Positions 22,601 through 30,690 of a stretch of 64,000 bases of DNA are shown piece after piece (the stretch's first letter is position 1; each line of letters opens with the position of its first letter). The notes under the pieces were generated by a model that was not told the DNA's origin, made no database searches, and saw only the letters and a list, made by a program, of their open reading frames with translations. The stretch is taken from positions 36,419 to 100,418 of the forward strand of contig CAYNJC010000015.1 in NCBI GenBank assembly GCA_964397565.1. The letters run 5' to 3'. Position numbers and translations under genes: made by a program. The DNA is from JAPLST01 sp964397565 (GTDB lineage Bacteria > Auribacterota > UBA3054 > JAPLST01).

Positions 22601-24390
22601 CAACGCGGTTCTTTATGCGTCTGACAAGTGACTGCGACGATGAAGATGATGACGAGAGCGAAGTACAAGCTGCACAACCAACCGATATGGAGAGTGTCTT
22701 AGGTCTTTGCTGCGCGCGCGGCGTCCCTCAGTCCATGCTCAGATGGCACTACAGGAGCCGACATCACACGCTGATCCAAGTGTCAAACCATGAGTTCTAT
22801 GAGAATAAGTTGTTCATTGTGCCCAGCCCGGATAACGCCTCGTCTGATTCAGGGGTGAAATTTCACCATGTCAAGCAAGGCGTCTACGACAGTGGCAAGA
22901 CCAGAACGAATCGCGTAGAAGCTGCGGCCGTCTGCGAAGCCATACTCAATCATGCTCGTACATGCCCAGACCTTAGTCTCGGAATTGCGGCATTTTCTGT
23001 GCAGCAAAGGCAAGCTATTCTGGATGAACTTGAACTCCTACGTCGATTTCGCTCAGATGCAGAGCTGGAGTTTTTCCTTTCTCGCCACGAAACGGAGCCG
23101 TTCTTCGTAAAAAACCTCGAAAACGTCCAGGGCGACGAACGAGACGTGATATTCATCTCGGTTGGCTATGCTCGTGACGTTCACGGATACATGGCGATGC
23201 GGTTTGGTCCTCTAAGCAACAACGGAGGCGAGCGAAGGCTCAATGTGCTAATTTCACGAGCCAAGAAACGCTGTGAAGTGTTTGCTTCAATAACTGCGGA
23301 CGACATCGATTTGGAGAGAGCTACCCGCCAAGGAGTGGCAGCCCTGAAGACCTTCCTAAGATTTGCACAGACCGGCCATTTGGGTTATGCGGCACCATCA
23401 GGTAAGGAGGAGGATTCTCCGTTCGAGGAAGCTGTGAAGGCGGCGCTGGAATCCTGCGGTTTCGTGGTCCATACACAAGTGGGCACGGCTGGCTTCTTCA
23501 TAGATTTGGCGGTTCTGGATGATTCACGACCTGGCAGATACCTTCTGGGCATTGAATGTGATGGAGCTGCCTATCACTCGGCCCGGTCGGCCAGAGACCG
23601 CGATAGGCTCAGAGAACAGGTATTGGTCGATCACGGCTGGGTCATACATAGAATTTGGAGTACGGATTGGTTTCAGCATCCCGAGGAACAGTTACAAAAA
23701 GTTGTCAAGGCGATAGAAAATGCCAAAAGACAAGACAACTTGACGTCACAGCAGCCGATCCAGAGACCGGCACCACGGATGCAAGAGGGCGAGATGCCAG
23801 CACGATCTGATCACTGTGTCGAGAGGGATGATGGTATTTCAAATCTATCTGAACCATACCAAGTGGCTCAATTCGAAACTGCTGGTCATACGAACATAGC
23901 AAGCGTTGTCTACAGAATCGCGAAGAGTGAGAGCCCAATTCATGTAGATGAGTTGGTGAAACGAGCGAGTGATCTGTGCGGCTTTCATCATGTCGGGGCA
24001 CGTATACGCGATTCTGTTATGAATGCAATCACTACACTAGTCAAGGAGGAAAAGTGTAGTGAAGAAGGCAGTTTCATCCTGGTGCCAAGCCAGCGTATCC
24101 GTATTCGTTCCCGCGAACATGTGTCGTCCTCCACGCTTCGCAATCCAGAAATGCTGCCACCTGCGGAAATACGAGAAGCAGTCAATGCTTTGCTTCACGT
24201 CTCACACGGAGCAAGAAAGGATGAACTATGTATTGCTGTCGCTCGGATCTTCGGGTTTCGGTCTACAAGCAGGATTCTTAGAGACGTAATTGAAAAGCAA
24301 ATTGCCATTATGTTAGAGTCCGGCGCATTGGAGGAAACAAATGGCGCTCTGAAGTCGCGTAACTCAGGACAAGGAATGGCTTCCCGATGA
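19609..24390 (+). CDS. DUF4011 superfamily 1 helicase with C-terminal DUF559-type nuclease and DUF3320
   Basis: The start is ATG 19609, where the conserved DUF4011 opening REILESCRRELLDLSTRNRL begins; the frame extends 53 codons upstream without coding character. The 1593-residue protein has, in order: DUF4011 (about 1-230); Walker A GPPGTGKSQ near 337; a long helical insert; Walker B VVDEASQVQPVD near 963 and DSKQLPPT near 990; further SF1 helicase motifs to about 1240 (RLNVLISRAKKRCEVF); a Vsr/DUF559-like PD-(D/E)XK domain at about 1270-1375 (FIDLAV, GIECDGAAYH, DRDRLREQVL); and DUF3320 at about 1430-1490. This order is the full-length COG1112-type architecture. Such proteins are common in defence islands and are presumed to unwind and cut foreign nucleic acid. 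The Type IIG gene follows 81 bases downstream. Confidence 0.9.
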   Translation: MPTVREILESCRRELLDLSTRNRLLSMPIKSNSARIIQVDDEIGEQIYRQLVAEKKAMTFKPVGAGASIDGLQQEMTLPNQPGSVDSATGASLPQPDQDDGNDESGVPRRYTDSRLQTRLTSEGLQRRLLGLYQDARTMIEEQGVNILYLALGSLKWYEAEHADSPRFAPLILIPAQLERKNASERFHIRWTEDEIQENISLREKLNKDYRIELPEFPDGDELSPDTYCRNVASTVAGAKGWEVDPNAAVLGFFSFAKFLMYRDLDPENWPEPGRLVEHHIISGLLVNGFPAGEPTLGNDIDLDDVISADKLDHVVDSDSSQTAAIEMVRTGRNLVIQGPPGTGKSQSITNIISTAVLGGKKVLFVAEKLAALQVVKRRLEKEGLGDLCLELHSNKANKRAVIEEIGRTWNLGHPQEHDMAQVAARLEQLRTVLNTHVRGLHERQSPSGLTPFQIMGHLSRLGDKDNQAASLRLHGAEAWQRETFQECRQLIHEIARRISEVGLRANHPWRGICCETVLRIDLEPLRADIEALKAAALHVQRIAQELSTAVLLPSPSSLADIEHLFAIAQNILSSPKLDIQSIGHTIWNGDLEPPRELMRAGRRFSTIAENQDFRGMDGALKQDFRVHREHIAKHGRSWIRLLRSDYRNAISKLKSSLATPLPRQFGKRMDIMDTLIEGQAILREINAKDGVGRSAFGSYWRQQHSDWNHLESIIDWVSRLTQFHLPSNYRESLASIGDFAKLTPLVGGLQIALVAIKENAERVFHVLHLNTATAFAVGETDAIPLPALVARCTDWSTHMEELIRWNNYCALTRRAQSLGIDEIVDKLECADLSPKDACDCFDRAYYGQLARDLVQRKRDLFMFDGSSHSQVVEAFKETDRQRLLLAKYRTLAAHSRSVPPMAADFGATGILMGEMARRRGHRPIRRLLRDAGSVVQAIKPVFMMGPLSVAQFLEPGAVEFDLLVVDEASQVQPVDALGSIARCKQIVVVGDSKQLPPTRFFMRLTSDCDDEDDDESEVQAAQPTDMESVLGLCCARGVPQSMLRWHYRSRHHTLIQVSNHEFYENKLFIVPSPDNASSDSGVKFHHVKQGVYDSGKTRTNRVEAAAVCEAILNHARTCPDLSLGIAAFSVQQRQAILDELELLRRFRSDAELEFFLSRHETEPFFVKNLENVQGDERDVIFISVGYARDVHGYMAMRFGPLSNNGGERRLNVLISRAKKRCEVFASITADDIDLERATRQGVAALKTFLRFAQTGHLGYAAPSGKEEDSPFEEAVKAALESCGFVVHTQVGTAGFFIDLAVLDDSRPGRYLLGIECDGAAYHSARSARDRDRLREQVLVDHGWVIHRIWSTDWFQHPEEQLQKVVKAIENAKRQDNLTSQQPIQRPAPRMQEGEMPARSDHCVERDDGISNLSEPYQVAQFETAGHTNIASVVYRIAKSESPIHVDELVKRASDLCGFHHVGARIRDSVMNAITTLVKEEKCSEEGSFILVPSQRIRIRSREHVSSSTLRNPEMLPPAEIREAVNALLHVSHGARKDELCIAVARIFGFRSTSRILRDVIEKQIAIMLESGALEETNGALKSRNSGQGMASR

Positions 24391-24471
24391 ATTTTGCAGA
24401 CTTCATATTCAAATGGCTCAAGGTTGCGCTGACAGAACTCCAGCAGCACTTATTCTGCCAGGAGTGAGACA

Positions 24472-27400
24472 ATGCCTGCACCCGACAAACTGCTGCGCCT
24501 GATCGAGGTCTTCGACCGTAACGTCGATGCCTACCGTCGTGGTGCGATCAACGAGACCGAAACCCGCGTCCAGTTCATCGACCCGCTCTTCGAGTTGCTC
24601 GGCTGGGATGTCCGCAACACGCGCGGCTACACTGAACTCTACAAGGATGTGGTCCACGAGGATGCCGTGTCCATTGAGGGCACATCCCGCGCACCGGACT
24701 ACAGCTTCCGTATCGGCGGTCAGCGCGTCTTTTTTCTCGAAGCCAAGAAGCCCGCCGTCAACATCGAGCAGGACTGCAACCCCGCCCTGCAGTTGCGCCG
24801 CTATGGCTGGACCTGCAAGCTGCCCGTCAGTATCTTGACCGACTTCGAGGAGTTGGCGGTCTACGATACCCGCGTCAAGCCGCTGAAGACCGACAAGGTT
24901 TCGGTTGCCCGGGTGCAGTTCCACACGTACAAGCAGTACGCCGAGTGCTGGGACCAGATTGCCGGTGTATTCTCGAAAGAAGCCGTCCTGCAGGGCTCGT
25001 TCCACAAATATACCGAGTCCGCAACGGCCAAGAAGGGCACCACCGAGGTTGATGCCGAGTTTCTCAAGGACATTGAATCTTGGCGGGACCTGCTGGCCCG
25101 CACCATCGCCTTGCGCAATGCCAGCATTTCGCAGCGCGAACTCAACTTTGCGGTGCAAAAAATAATAGACCGCGTGGTCTTCCTGCGCATGTGCGAAGAT
25201 CGCGGCATCGAACCATACGGCCAGTTGCTCTCGCTAACCAACGGCACTCAGACGTACCAGCGCCTGGTCGAGGTCTTCCTCAAAGCCGACCAGCGCTACA
25301 ATTCCGGCCTGTTCCATTTCCATCACGAGAAAGATGTCGTTGAAAGCCCTGACGACCTCACCCCGCGCCTTGTCATTGACGACAAGCCGCTGAAGGAAAT
25401 CTTCCACACCCTCTACTATCCCGACTGCCCGTACCAATTCTCGGTCCTGCCGATCCAGATTCTGGGCGACGTCTACGAGCAGTTCCTTGGCAAAGTCATC
25501 CGTCTGACAGCCGGGCATCAGGCCAAAGTCGAGGAGAAGCCCGAAGTCAAGAAGGCTGGCGGCGTCAAGTACACTCCGGCGTTTGTCACCAGCAACATCG
25601 TCAAGAACACGGTCGGCGCGTTGGTTGAGAAAGCCGTTGCCACCTGCCGCGCAACCGGCAATGACGCGGCGAAAGTATTTGCCGCAGTGCTGGCCGCCGT
25701 GGACAATCTCAAAATATGCGATCCGGCCTGTGGCTCCGGCTCGTTCCTGATCGCCGCCTTTCAGTACTTGCTCGACTGGTATTTGCAGTGGTACGTGGAG
25801 CATCAGGCACTGGCGTTGAAAATGAAACCGGCGCGCGTGTACCAGACCGGTGGTGGCGACTGGCGTTTGACCACCGCAGAGAAGAAGCGCATCCTGCTCA
25901 ACAGTATTTATGGCGTGGACATTGACGGTCAAGCCGTTGAAGTAACGAAATTGAGCCTGGTACTGAAGGTCCTTGAAGGCGAAAATCAGGAGAGCCTCGG
26001 CCGTCAGCTCAGCTTGTTCCACGAGCGCGCCCTGCCCGACTTGTCAAGCAATATCAAGTGCGGCAACTCGCTGATCGGGCCGGATTTCTACGAGCACCAG
26101 CAAATGGATCTGCTCGACGAAGCCGAGCGCATTCGCATCAACGTCTTTGACTGGCAATCCGCATTCCCGGACGTGTTCAAACGACAGAACGCGGGGTTTG
26201 ATGCCATAGTCGGCAACCCACCCTACATCCGTATTCAGGTCATGAAGGAATGGGCAGCCAATGAAGTCGAGTATTACAAGACCGCCTACGCCTCGGCCAG
26301 CAAGGGCAACTACGACATCTACGTTGTCTTCGTGGAAAAGGGCTTGCAGTTGCTGAACGGCAACGGCCTGCTCGGCTACATCCTGCCGCACAAGTTCTTC
26401 AACGCGCAGTACGGCGAGCCGCTGCGCAAAGTCATTTCGGATGGCAAGCATCTCAACCAGGTCATTCATTTCGGCGACCAGCAAGTGTTCAAGGGCGTCA
26501 CCACCTACACCTGCCTGCTATTCCTGAGCAAATTATGCAGCGAAACATGCACAGTCACCAAGGTTGCCGACCTTGATCAATGGCAAATAGAATACAGCAA
26601 CAGCATTACCGGCATAGTCAAGGCAGAAACGATTACGACCAGCGAGTGGAACTTCAATGTGGGGAAGGGAGCAGGGCTATTCGAGAAACTCCGCGCCATG
26701 CCAGTGAAGCTGAACGATGTAGCGGACATATTTGTGGGACTCCAGACCAGCGCGGACAAGGTATTTATCATGGATCTCGTGAAGGAGACGACTAATACGC
26801 TAAGTTTGTTCTCGAAAGCACTGGATGCCGAGCGCACATTGGAGAAGGAGCTGTTCTATCCTCTCATCAGTGGCGCCGATGTCAAGGGCTACCGCGACCT
26901 GCCCGAACGCCAATACATCCTTTTCCCATACAAAGTTGACGCTTCGGGAGTTGCGCTAATCGCTCTTGACGATATTACACGCCAGTACCCAAAAACATTC
27001 GCGTACCTGATCGAGAATAAAGCCACGTTGGAGAACAGAGAGAGCGGGAAGCTCAAAGGCAAAGCATGGCATGGATACATTTACCTCAAGAATATGAACA
27101 AGCAGTCTTTGAGGAAGCTTTGTGTGCCCAGACTCGTGGAACGGATTAACGCCGCCTATGATTTCGAAGGCACTCACTTTCTTGACAATGTGGATGTTGG
27201 CGGCGTTACACTCAAGGAAGGCACTGCAGGATTATCGCTGCCATACCTTCAGGGACTGTTGAATTCGCGATTGCTGAGATGGTACTTCCCGTTTGTCAGT
27301 GCGCCTTTCCATGGTGGATGGTATTCAGCGAACAAACAATTTCTGTCGCAACTACCCATCCGCAGCATCGACTTCGCCGATCCAACGGACAAGCAACGGC

Positions 27401-27594
27401 ACGATCAGATGGTGAAATATGTGGACACGATGCTTGCGCTGCACAAGCAATTGGCCAAAGCGAACACGCCTGACGACCGCACCCAACTTGAAAATCAAAT
27501 TGCCGCCACCGACCGCCTGATCGACAAACTGGTCTACGAACTGTACGAGCTGACGCAGGAGGAGATCGGGATTATGCAGGAAACTTATTCCTGA
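24472..27594 (+). CDS. Type IIG restriction-modification enzyme (Eco57I-like)
   Basis: ATG 24472 follows GGAG by 7 bases. The 1040-residue single chain combines cutting, methylation and recognition. An N-terminal PD-(D/E)XK nuclease is seen at about 75-95 (APDYSF then FFLEAKKP, giving Asp and Glu-x-Lys). An N6-adenine methyltransferase has motif I DPACGSGSF near 418 and motif IV GNPPYIRI near 580. A TaqI-like target-recognition region occupies about 690-960 (VADIFVGLQTSADKV, then GYIYLKNMNKQSL and a PYLQGLLNS stretch), ending in a coiled-coil. All key motifs are intact. The target sequence cannot be read from the protein. It lies between the helicase-nuclease and a nuclease-like gene, in line with one restriction locus. 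Confidence 0.92.
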   Translation: MPAPDKLLRLIEVFDRNVDAYRRGAINETETRVQFIDPLFELLGWDVRNTRGYTELYKDVVHEDAVSIEGTSRAPDYSFRIGGQRVFFLEAKKPAVNIEQDCNPALQLRRYGWTCKLPVSILTDFEELAVYDTRVKPLKTDKVSVARVQFHTYKQYAECWDQIAGVFSKEAVLQGSFHKYTESATAKKGTTEVDAEFLKDIESWRDLLARTIALRNASISQRELNFAVQKIIDRVVFLRMCEDRGIEPYGQLLSLTNGTQTYQRLVEVFLKADQRYNSGLFHFHHEKDVVESPDDLTPRLVIDDKPLKEIFHTLYYPDCPYQFSVLPIQILGDVYEQFLGKVIRLTAGHQAKVEEKPEVKKAGGVKYTPAFVTSNIVKNTVGALVEKAVATCRATGNDAAKVFAAVLAAVDNLKICDPACGSGSFLIAAFQYLLDWYLQWYVEHQALALKMKPARVYQTGGGDWRLTTAEKKRILLNSIYGVDIDGQAVEVTKLSLVLKVLEGENQESLGRQLSLFHERALPDLSSNIKCGNSLIGPDFYEHQQMDLLDEAERIRINVFDWQSAFPDVFKRQNAGFDAIVGNPPYIRIQVMKEWAANEVEYYKTAYASASKGNYDIYVVFVEKGLQLLNGNGLLGYILPHKFFNAQYGEPLRKVISDGKHLNQVIHFGDQQVFKGVTTYTCLLFLSKLCSETCTVTKVADLDQWQIEYSNSITGIVKAETITTSEWNFNVGKGAGLFEKLRAMPVKLNDVADIFVGLQTSADKVFIMDLVKETTNTLSLFSKALDAERTLEKELFYPLISGADVKGYRDLPERQYILFPYKVDASGVALIALDDITRQYPKTFAYLIENKATLENRESGKLKGKAWHGYIYLKNMNKQSLRKLCVPRLVERINAAYDFEGTHFLDNVDVGGVTLKEGTAGLSLPYLQGLLNSRLLRWYFPFVSAPFHGGWYSANKQFLSQLPIRSIDFADPTDKQRHDQMVKYVDTMLALHKQLAKANTPDDRTQLENQIAATDRLIDKLVYELYELTQEEIGIMQETYS

Positions 27595-27608
27595 GACCAG
27601 GCATACTG

Positions 27609-28721
27609 ATGTGCTCAGCCCTGTTCGATGCTAGGACTGTATCAAAAATAGCGAAGCGTGATGCTCCGGGGACGCTGATTTCACCCACCGAAATATACAA
27701 CTTAGCTACATCGCCGGCTCGTGTGGGTGAGCGATTAGCTTTGGACTGCATCATGAGCCAAGTGTGCTTCACGACAGCATGCAGGTGGAAAAATGACCTT
27801 TTTAGGAAGGACGACGGTGTGCATTCTGGTGCTTGGTTTGAGATGATGCTTTATGAGTGGCTCCAGAGAATTCCCAATGCAGCTATACGCACTAGTCCCA
27901 ATATTAATGGTGTTTCACCAGATTTTCTTGTTGAAACCAGCGACGGTAAAATACTTGTGGAGGCGTTCTTTTCTTGCGAGAAGGTAGACCAGCGGCGTGT
28001 TGATGGTTTGCAGCGGCGGCTCTTTGAACTGTTTGGCAAGATTAAACACGACAGTGCCGTCTGTGCCCACGTGATATGTGCGGGAAATAGGCTTAATTCG
28101 GAGCATCTTTGCACAGTACTATCACAGTGGTTGAACAACAAAGGACATTCCTCATGCAATTATGCAGACAACTTCGGCAACAACATTTTGTTCAGTGCAG
28201 ACCCCAGTATTTCCAAAGCGATATTTACTATAAGTGGTGCTCGTCCGATCTGCCAAGAAAGGCTGCGCAAACGTGTGATTGAAAAGGCGCGGAAATACAC
28301 AGCACTCGCCCGAACACTGAAATGTCCTTTCGTACTTGCCACATTGCCTGACTATCGGTCGTACATTCTTGACTCATTGTTTGGTAGCGCTACTAAGTCT
28401 GGCGCGCGGCATATCAAATCAGTTGATCCGGCAGGACGCGGCAGTTCCGACAATAATCTCAACGTCCATAATGATAGCACGCGGTATGTGTCGGGCATTC
28501 TACTCTTCAATCGGTGGTACGACAGAGACAACAAAAGACGACGTGTTTCAGCGAATTACATATCGTTACACGATGCAGCGCATAAACTAAAATGGACGGA
28601 CTTACCTGTGTGCCAGATGCTGGTTGTGAAGCAAGGTGAAAATACATATCGTGAAGCAGACTGGCAAGAAGTGAACAATGACAAGTACCACGCCGCGTTC
28701 CTTCAGACACTTCAGCACTAA
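27609..28721 (+). CDS. Nuclease-like protein of the restriction locus, function unproven
   Basis: 370 residues from ATG 27609, only 14 bases after the Type IIG stop, so co-transcribed. A segment near residues 72-120 resembles a PD-(D/E)XK core: GAWFEMMLYEWLQR supplies a helix with a conserved Glu, then SPDFLVETSDGKILVEAFFS has Asp and a Glu-x-x strand, but the usual lysine is replaced (EAF). I do not recognise a named family. The C-terminal half is mixed alpha/beta with DNNLNVHNDSTRYVSGILLFN, a strand pattern seen in some restriction-associated proteins. It may be an accessory nuclease or an inactive partner. Confidence 0.6.
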   Translation: MCSALFDARTVSKIAKRDAPGTLISPTEIYNLATSPARVGERLALDCIMSQVCFTTACRWKNDLFRKDDGVHSGAWFEMMLYEWLQRIPNAAIRTSPNINGVSPDFLVETSDGKILVEAFFSCEKVDQRRVDGLQRRLFELFGKIKHDSAVCAHVICAGNRLNSEHLCTVLSQWLNNKGHSSCNYADNFGNNILFSADPSISKAIFTISGARPICQERLRKRVIEKARKYTALARTLKCPFVLATLPDYRSYILDSLFGSATKSGARHIKSVDPAGRGSSDNNLNVHNDSTRYVSGILLFNRWYDRDNKRRRVSANYISLHDAAHKLKWTDLPVCQMLVVKQGENTYREADWQEVNNDKYHAAFLQTLQH

Positions 28722-29235
28722 AGTACTACTTTCAACACATACCGGTCCATCCGCCGCATGCCCCTTGCAATTCCGGGATGAATATGCCACACTAGCTGCA
28801 GCGTAGATAGAATAACACTGCGGCTGGGACACCGGTGGCGGTGCAAGCAATGGAATTGTAATGCCCTCAGGGTTTGTGATTGACCGAAGATCAGACTGGC
28901 TGGTGCGCCGCCTGCAAATCGAAATCAGCCCGCGGCATATTTGTGGCGAATGCTTATCTGCACTACGCATATCGTGATTGTCGGCACACTTATCCGCAGC
29001 GTTCGTCTACTTGCCAATAGTACAGTCCAGCAATTGTAGAGCAAATGGACGATGCAGCGCATTCTTGATACAAGAGATCCAGTGTCGAAATCCGGCAGTG
29101 CGTGCAATGTAGAATAACAAGTTGGGCAGCAGGAAGACACATGAAAAAACTGACTCACGGACTGATCTCGGTGTTCTTCGCCCCCGCGCCCTGAAACAAC
29201 AAGACGGACAGGTTAGCCTCTGACAGGAGAATGAT
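28722..29235. other. Intergenic stretch without supported gene
   Basis: Short frames on both strands have no recognisable motif. The right end contains a ribosome site (CAGGAG) for the gene at 29236. I see no repeat or strong hairpin; the stretch may be decayed coding DNA at the edge of the restriction locus. Confidence 0.4.
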
Positions 29236-30312
29236 ATGTCGAGAGCCCGCTTTCTAATGCTACTGACCATGTTCATGCCGCTTTCCGCTTGCGTATGGTC
29301 CGAGCCCGCCAGGCGCATCGAGGTCTATGCGCACCGCGGCGCGCGCGCTTTCGCGCCTGAAAACACCATGGCCGGTTACAAAACAGCATTGCGCATCGGC
29401 GCGGACTGGATCGACATGGATGTTGTGCTCACGAGCGAGCGCGAGGTCTTGCTTTCCCACGACCTGGTTCTCAATCCGGATATTACGCGCGACGAGCACG
29501 GCGAGTTTTTGGCTCCGAGCCGGGAGGCGTTGAAGAAGCTCCCGCCTGATGCGCGCGATGCTTACGACCGGAAGTACGCGGCCAGGGGTCTCACGCTCAA
29601 AGAGCTCCAGCGTTTCGACGTCGGCCGGCTGAATCCCGCCAGCGCCTACGCCCGGTTCTTCCCGGACCAGGTGTCTGCGGACGGTACCCGCATGCCCACC
29701 TTGCGCGATGTCGTGCGTTTCGCGGACAAGGCAACGCGGAAGATGATCCGGTACCAGGTGGAGATGAAGACCGATCCCACGCATCCGGATTACAGTCCGT
29801 CGCCCGAGGCCTTCGCTGCGGCTGTCTACAAGGTGCTCAAGGAAGAGGAGATCCTCGACCGTGTCGAGGTCCATGCCTTCGATTTCAGATGTCTCTACGA
29901 GCTCCAGAAGCTTGACCGGCGCATTAGGACTGCCTATCTCACGTCACGCGATAACGAACAAGGGGGAGAGGAAAGCTTCCTCAGTCCGGATCCGAAGGTC
30001 GCCGGGCGGTGGACAGGGGGGAAGCTGTTGAAGGATTACGGCGGCTCCATGCCGGCGATGGTCAAGGCCTTGGGCGGCTTCGCGTGGGACCCGGAGGACG
30101 CTGAACTCACCAAGGAGGCCCTGGACGAAGCCCACCGGCTGGGGCTCAAGGTCGTTGTGTGGAGCTGGCCCGAAAAGCTGGGGACCGCTTTCGATGCACA
30201 GTTGGTAGCGAAAATGATCGATTGGGGCGTGGACGGCATCATTACTGACGATCCTGGCCGGCTCATTTCCATGCTCGCCGCCCGCGGATTGCCCGTGCCC
30301 GTCCGCTACTGA
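29236..30312 (+). CDS. Glycerophosphodiester phosphodiesterase, predicted lipoprotein (GlpQ-like)
   Basis: 358 residues. The N-terminus FLMLLTMFMPLSAC has a lipobox-like LSAC, so the protein is probably a periplasm-facing lipoprotein. The GDPD barrel is clear: YAHRGARAFAPENT gives the catalytic His-Arg and Glu-Asn-Thr, IDMDVVLTSEREVLLSHD gives the second metal-binding strand and catalytic His, and YQVEMKTDP gives a further Glu. One oddity is DMD where the family usually has ExD. The insert at about 90-150 is typical of the GlpQ branch. The enzyme hydrolyses glycerophosphodiesters to glycerol-3-phosphate and an alcohol. No glp neighbours are present. Confidence 0.88.
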   Translation: MSRARFLMLLTMFMPLSACVWSEPARRIEVYAHRGARAFAPENTMAGYKTALRIGADWIDMDVVLTSEREVLLSHDLVLNPDITRDEHGEFLAPSREALKKLPPDARDAYDRKYAARGLTLKELQRFDVGRLNPASAYARFFPDQVSADGTRMPTLRDVVRFADKATRKMIRYQVEMKTDPTHPDYSPSPEAFAAAVYKVLKEEEILDRVEVHAFDFRCLYELQKLDRRIRTAYLTSRDNEQGGEESFLSPDPKVAGRWTGGKLLKDYGGSMPAMVKALGGFAWDPEDAELTKEALDEAHRLGLKVVVWSWPEKLGTAFDAQLVAKMIDWGVDGIITDDPGRLISMLAARGLPVPVRY

Positions 30313-30621
30313 ACGTGGTACGCGGCAACAAGCGCTGCCAACCTCCCCAAAGTGTCTTTGCGAGGAACACTCGCGGAGCGCGGATGACCGCGGCTGCAGA
30401 AGCCGCCCTCAGCGCGGGCGACTACATGGACACTGCAAAACAAAAAGCGCTCTCATTAGTAGTACTCCAATGATGCTTTGCGGAAGGGAATGTTTTGTTG
30501 TTGCCGTCGTGCGCGGTCGCGTTCCTTTATTCTGCGCGGCATCTGGCCGCGTTGGCAAGAAAAGCGGCGGGAAGCTGCTTGTACGACAGCGGCAGCGGGA
30601 CGTCACAACCATATAAGATAA

Positions 30622-30665
30622 CCGCCGCATGGCCTCCAGGGGTGTGCCCTGCGACCATGCGGCGG
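30622..30665 (-). terminator. Candidate terminator hairpin of the downstream PEP-CTERM gene
   Basis: CCGCCGCATGG (30622-30632) and CCATGCGGCGG (30655-30665) form an 11-bp stem with a 22-base loop. On the minus strand it lies about 26 bases after the stop at 30691 and is followed by TTATCTTATAT. The rest of 30313-30690 shows no gene. Confidence 0.5.
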
Positions 30666-30690
30666 CTGTGTGCAAGCATTACTGGGTGGG

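Noticed and set aside
19609..28721. BREX, DISARM or Druantia system
   Set aside because: No PglZ, BrxC, DrmA/B or Druantia signature proteins are present; only a DUF4011 helicase, a Type IIG enzyme and one nuclease-like gene are seen.
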